Positions 16,602 through 19,385 of a stretch of 19,385 nt of DNA are shown here, piece after piece (the stretch's first letter is position 1; every line of letters begins with the position of its first letter). A model generated the notes under the pieces. That model made no database searches. It saw only the letters and a program-made list of their open reading frames with translations, and had not been told where the DNA came from. The position numbers and the translations under genes are program-made. Source of the DNA: Aquificota bacterium (GTDB taxonomy: Bacteria > Aquificota > Aquificia > Aquificales > Aquificaceae); NCBI GenBank assembly GCA_013153455.1, contig JAADEK010000091.1:1-19385 (forward strand), given 5' to 3'.

Positions 16602-16751
16602 ATGAGAGCTTTTGGCGTTGGGCTTATGGTTGCCTCCTTTGTGCTAAAAATATCCAAGGAAATAGGAGAAAAAACACTTTTGGCGCTTCTTTTGTTCGGT
16701 CTCTTCATGGTTCTCAGCGGGGCTATACTGCATCTGTATGGAGAGGGGTGA
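16602..16751 (+). CDS. Small membrane protein of 49 residues
   Basis: This ORF reads from an ATG with an AGGGG Shine-Dalgarno 4 nt away. The product begins MRAFGVGLMVASFVLKISKE and has one clear hydrophobic helix, LLALLLFGLFMVLSGAILHL (residues about 26-45), ending YGEG. The short hydrophobic N-terminal part could be a second, weaker segment. It sits 37 nt after the prefoldin-beta-like gene on the same strand. I do not recognise the family. It could be a small subunit of a membrane complex. Support comes from the Shine-Dalgarno, the helix and the overlap with a second similar ORF. Confidence 0.5.
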   Translation: MRAFGVGLMVASFVLKISKEIGEKTLLALLLFGLFMVLSGAILHLYGEG

Positions 16752-16854
16752 TTACTTTTTAATCTTAATGGCGCTCATCGGCTCTCTGGGACTCTGGAGT
16801 TTGTATTTCCTAATGACATTCTTCGCAAAGAAGAAAAGACAAAAAGAAACTTAA
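16738..16854 (+). CDS. Second small membrane protein of 38 residues, overlapping the first
   Basis: From ATG 16738, 14 nt inside the preceding small ORF and in another frame, 38 codons encode one hydrophobic helix (FLILMALIGSLGLWSLYFLM) and a strongly basic tail (AKKKRQKET). The tail predicts a cytoplasmic C-terminus. The layout resembles small subunits of respiratory complexes (CcoQ- or NapE-sized proteins), but there is no sequence match I can claim. The start has no good Shine-Dalgarno, so translation would be coupled to the upstream ORF; an internal Met at 16768 would give 28 residues. The stop lies 17 nt before the convergent narB stop. Together these two ORFs fill the 307-nt space between the prefoldin operon and narB. 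Confidence 0.45.
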   Translation: MERGDYFLILMALIGSLGLWSLYFLMTFFAKKKRQKET

Positions 16855-16871
16855 GGTAAAGGGTTATATCC

Positions 16872-18887
16872 CTAACACCTTCCCGCCTCCTTCCTTACCT
16901 TTACCTTTACGCCCGCGAACTTGAGGTCAGGCTCACCTGAGAGGGGGTCGGTTCGGTCCGAAACGAGGTAATTGGTCGGCTCACCGAACTCCCTCGGGTA
17001 TCCGAATGGTGCAAATATATGACCCTCTTTTACGTTCCCGAAAACGACCACCCTCTCTATTTCCCCCCTCTCGGAATAAAGCGTGACTATGTCCCACTCC
17101 TTTATACCCAAGCGCTGGGCGTCTTTCGGGTTCATCACGACAAAGGGGGGAACCTCGCCCTTCAGTAGCTCGGGAGCCTTTCCCGTCTTTGTCATCGTGT
17201 GCCACTGGTTTTTTAATCTACCCGTTATGAGGATAAAATCCCCGTCTTCCTTCGGAAGCTCAAAGCGCGCGGGGAAAAAGCGCGCCTTCCCGCTTTTTGT
17301 CAAAAACGGGGAGTCCTCATACAACCACCGCTTTCCCCAGCGCGCGGGGAGCTTGTCGTAATCAAGCTCCGAAATATCACAAAGCCTTCCCTTCGTTGAG
17401 AGGGCGAACTCCCTGAATATCTCCCTCGCGCTCCTGTAAGGGAAAAGCCTTTGTGCGCCCATCTTCCTCCCGAGCTCAGTAAAGATAAGCCAATCGGGCT
17501 TTGCCTCACCCGGTGCCTCTCGGAAAGCCTCGCAGAGCGTGATAGTCCTATCCGAGCCCGTCATTACCCCCTCCTTTTCCCCCACCTGAGACGCGGGGAG
17601 GATGAGGTTCGCAAACTCACACGTATCGTTCCAGTATGCGTCCTGAACTACGAGAAAAACCCTCCCCAGAGCCTCCTCCACCTTCCTGAGTTCCGGGAGG
17701 GATACCGCGGGGTTTGTGCAAACGACCCAAAGGAAGGTAATCTCCCCCCTTCTCATCTTCTCAATCGCGGAGGTTATCGTGGGTCCCGGCTCTGGTGATA
17801 TACCCTTTACGCCCCAAAACTCCTCCATAAACCTCCTGTCCTCCTCGTTCCTCACGTCCCTGTAGCCCGGAAGACCGCTCGTCAAGTATCCGACCTCCCT
17901 TCCCCCCATCGCGTTCGGCTGACCCGTGAGCGAGAACGGACAGCCCCTCTTTCCGACCCTACCTGTAGCGAGGTGGAGGTTTATGAGGGCGAGGTTCTTC
18001 ATAACACCGTTCACCGACTGATTTAGCCCCTGACACCACATAGATACGAGCTTCTCGCTCTTTGCAAAAAGCTCCGCTATGAAGTAAATATCCCTCTCCT
18101 CAACACCGCATATCCCCGAAGCGACCGAAGGGGGGTAGAGCCTCGCCTCACCGAGCGCTTCCTCAAAACCCTCCGTCCTGCTTTTTATAAACTCCTCATC
18201 AATCCACCCCTCCCTCTCAAGCACCCAAAGAACCGAGTTCAAAAAGACCGTATCCGTCCCAGCCCTTACGGGTATGTGGACGTCGCTCCTCCTCGCGGTC
18301 TCCGTCTCAACGGGGTCAATACAAACCACCAGCGCGTCGCTCGTTTCGCGCTTTCTCTTCAGAACCCTCTTGAATAAAACCGGGTGCGCGACGGACGCGT
18401 TTGAGCCTATAAAAAGAAAGACGTCCGCGTCGTCTATATCCTCATACGTGCAGGGAGGACCGTCGGAGCCGAAAGCCAACTTATACGCCACGACCGCGGA
18501 AGCCATACACAGGCGCGAGTTTGCGTCTATGTTGTTAACACCCAAGAAACCCTTAACGAACTTATTTATTACGTATGACTCCTCCGTAAGGAGCTGACCC
18601 GATATATAAAAGTAAAGCTCACGGGGGTCCCTCCTTGATATCTCACGAGCCAAGATGTCGTAAGCTTCCTCCCACGAGATTTCCCTAAAGGGTTCCCCCT
18701 TTTTCTCCCTAAAGAGGGGGCGCGTGAGCCTCCCCTTGTCCATTACCTTCGGAAGGTAAACGGGCTTCTTACATATATCACCCCTGTTCGCGGGATGCTC
18801 AAAATCACCCTTTACCCTTCCCCTTTGGTCAACGTAAAGACCGCAACCCACACCGCAAAACGGGCACTGGAACCTCCTTTCGCTCAT
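16872..18887 (-). CDS. narB: Assimilatory nitrate reductase catalytic subunit (NarB/NasA type)
   Basis: This bis-MGD molybdoenzyme reduces nitrate to nitrite in the cytoplasm for nitrogen assimilation. The [4Fe-4S] ligands are C8, C11, C15 and C39 (CPFCGVGCGL, GDICKKP). The molybdenum ligand is C127 in NSRLCMASAV. The middle has CQGLNQSVNGV and LTGQPNAMGGREVG; the C-terminal domain has the NarB/NasA-typical QWHTMTKTGK and SDRTDPLSGEPDLKFAGVKV. There is no Tat signal, so it is not periplasmic NapA, and Cys rather than selenocysteine at 127 plus the C-terminal motif argue against formate dehydrogenase. The length of 671 is slightly short of cyanobacterial NarB. The electron donor is not encoded here. 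A near-perfect sigma-54 promoter lies directly upstream, as fits nitrogen control. Confidence 0.9.
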   Translation of the reverse strand: MSERRFQCPFCGVGCGLYVDQRGRVKGDFEHPANRGDICKKPVYLPKVMDKGRLTRPLFREKKGEPFREISWEEAYDILAREISRRDPRELYFYISGQLLTEESYVINKFVKGFLGVNNIDANSRLCMASAVVAYKLAFGSDGPPCTYEDIDDADVFLFIGSNASVAHPVLFKRVLKRKRETSDALVVCIDPVETETARRSDVHIPVRAGTDTVFLNSVLWVLEREGWIDEEFIKSRTEGFEEALGEARLYPPSVASGICGVEERDIYFIAELFAKSEKLVSMWCQGLNQSVNGVMKNLALINLHLATGRVGKRGCPFSLTGQPNAMGGREVGYLTSGLPGYRDVRNEEDRRFMEEFWGVKGISPEPGPTITSAIEKMRRGEITFLWVVCTNPAVSLPELRKVEEALGRVFLVVQDAYWNDTCEFANLILPASQVGEKEGVMTGSDRTITLCEAFREAPGEAKPDWLIFTELGRKMGAQRLFPYRSAREIFREFALSTKGRLCDISELDYDKLPARWGKRWLYEDSPFLTKSGKARFFPARFELPKEDGDFILITGRLKNQWHTMTKTGKAPELLKGEVPPFVVMNPKDAQRLGIKEWDIVTLYSERGEIERVVVFGNVKEGHIFAPFGYPREFGEPTNYLVSDRTDPLSGEPDLKFAGVKVKVRKEAGRC

Positions 18888-18897
18888 ACCCCTTTAT

Positions 18898-18915
18898 TTG
18901 CAACAACCGTGCCAA
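18898..18915 (-). promoter_or_regulatory. Sigma-54 (RpoN) -24/-12 promoter of narB
   Basis: Minus strand TTGGCACGGTTGTTGCAA matches the consensus YTGGCACGRNNNTTGCW, with GG (18913-18912) and GC (18901-18900) exactly 10 nt apart. Position -12 at 18900 puts +1 near 18888, one base before the narB ATG at 18887, so the AAAGGGGT stretch before the ATG would mostly be outside the mRNA. Confidence 0.85.
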
Positions 18916-18918
18916 TAA

Positions 18919-18931
18919 TGATTTAAAATCA
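18919..18931. promoter_or_regulatory. 13-bp perfect inverted repeat, candidate operator
   Basis: TGATTTAAAATCA is a perfect palindrome around one base. It is centred about 37 bp upstream of the predicted narB start and about 58 bp before the PAS gene start. It recalls a CRP/FNR-family half-site TGAT/ATCA, but with a 5-bp gap instead of 4. Confidence 0.35.
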
Positions 18932-18982
18932 AAAATTTAAAGACCCTTCGGGTGGAAAAATAATAAAGAGGGGGTATTATCC

Positions 18983-19385
18983 GTGGCATTTGAGAGCCTT
19001 CGTGAACTCGTTGATTGCGTAAACGCCCTCGGTGAGCCGTTCGCGATAATAGACCTAAAAACGGGAAAGATAGTATTTACGAACGCGCCCTTCGGGCGCG
19101 TATACGGAAAAGACCCAAAGGGGGAGGACGCTCAAGAAGTCTTCGGTAGCTCCTTCCTCTCCCTCCTCAGAAAGGCAAGCGAAGAAAGCCTGACGCTAAA
19201 AACCGTAACCCTAAAGGACTCAAAAAAGGAAACACTCATACCCTACGAGGTAGAAGTAAAGAAGGTAGTCCTAAAGGAGGGAGCCTTTGCCCTCGTTCAC
19301 TTCAGGGAACTTACCCAAAGCGTCCGCATACACGAAAAACTCGCCTGCACAAAGCGCATATACGAAACACTCGGTAGGATAAACG
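18983..19385 (+). CDS. PAS-domain signalling protein (partial, C-terminus beyond the window)
   Basis: A GTG start with a strong AGAGGGGG Shine-Dalgarno 8 nt upstream opens a frame without stop to the window edge (134 codons). The product begins (M)AFESLRELVDCVNALGEPFA, then IIDLKTGKIVFTNAPFGRVY, the typical opening of a PAS sensor domain, with a second half ALVHFRELTQ completing it. The last residues, KRIYETLGRIN, look like the start of a GAF domain in PAS-GAF-GGDEF/EAL proteins. A diguanylate cyclase or phosphodiesterase output is therefore likely but not seen. It is divergent from narB and shares the 95-nt regulatory gap with the sigma-54 site, but I see no evidence that it regulates narB. 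Confidence 0.8.
   Translation, partial: MAFESLRELVDCVNALGEPFAIIDLKTGKIVFTNAPFGRVYGKDPKGEDAQEVFGSSFLSLLRKASEESLTLKTVTLKDSKKETLIPYEVEVKKVVLKEGAFALVHFRELTQSVRIHEKLACTKRIYETLGRIN

Noticed and set aside
16857..16874. AGGG-TTATAT-CCCT palindrome between the small ORFs and narB as a bidirectional terminator
   Set aside because: Only 4 bp with a 6-nt loop and no T-tract on either side; too weak to call.
16872..18887. Formate dehydrogenase alpha subunit or periplasmic NapA
   Set aside because: No Tat signal peptide, Cys at the Mo site in NSRLCM, and QWHTMTKTGK and TDPLSGEPDLK motifs point to the assimilatory NarB/NasA group.
18943..18953. ACCC-TTC-GGGT mini hairpin as a terminator before the PAS gene
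   Set aside because: A 4-bp stem without a proper T-tract on either strand; probably chance in a regulatory gap.

Overview
The window looks like a piece of chromosome from a hyperthermophilic or thermophilic bacterium of the Aquificaceae (Aquifex / Hydrogenobacter / Thermocrinis type). The evidence is: a fused inositol-phosphate cytidylyltransferase / di-myo-inositol-phosphate synthase (a heat-linked compatible solute enzyme); a short DnaA; a poly(A)-polymerase-type CCA enzyme of the size known for the CC-adding enzyme of Aquifex; a stand-alone fumarate reductase iron-sulfur subunit; a bacterial prefoldin; Lys/Glu/Arg-rich proteins; and very dense packing in which functionally unrelated genes share operons. 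The species cannot be named from this sequence alone.

Layout. 1-2707 (minus): a radical SAM protein cut by the left edge, dnaA, and an aldo/keto reductase. 2725-4254 (plus): purH. 4244-13032 (minus): ten tightly packed genes, read in the order purU, orf109, rbfA, a geranylgeranyl-reductase-family flavoprotein, a nitrilase-family amidohydrolase, frdB, radA, the CCA-type nucleotidyltransferase, the DIP-synthesis fusion and thiE. No gap exceeds 22 nt and the last gene converges on purH. 13050-13796 (plus): rsmA. 13770-14324 (minus): engB. 14432-16564 (plus): a coupled four-gene operon encoding a prefoldin-alpha-like protein, an unknown protein, a protein resembling Csm5/RAMP CRISPR proteins, and a short prefoldin-beta-like protein. 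16602-16854 (plus): two overlapping tiny membrane-protein ORFs. 16872-18887 (minus): a cytoplasmic assimilatory nitrate reductase (NarB/NasA type) behind a consensus sigma-54 promoter. 18983-end (plus): the start of a PAS signalling protein cut by the right edge.

Most promising. The prefoldin operon is the best candidate for an undescribed system. Prefoldin is an archaeal/eukaryotic co-chaperone and is not usual in bacteria. Here alpha-like and stub beta-like subunits bracket an orphan RAMP-like protein and an unknown partner, with no CRISPR array and no other cas gene in view. Second, AT-rich -10-like hexamers lie only 6-9 nt from the start codon of at least eight genes, often without a Shine-Dalgarno sequence and sometimes just after a GC-rich hairpin. 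This suggests leaderless transcription. Third, the sigma-54 site for nitrate reductase predicts a transcript starting almost at the ATG. Fourth, FrdB carries an extra cysteine expected to turn the usual [3Fe-4S] centre into a [4Fe-4S] centre.

How it fits together. PurH and PurU act on the 10-formyl-tetrahydrofolate pool. FrdB fits a reductive TCA cycle or respiratory fumarate/succinate chemistry. NarB supplies nitrogen from nitrate. RbfA, RsmA, EngB and the CCA-type enzyme serve ribosome and tRNA maturation. DIP synthesis serves heat and salt adaptation. I saw no tRNA, rRNA, CRISPR array, insertion sequence or recognisable oriC; the gaps between genes are too short for most of these.
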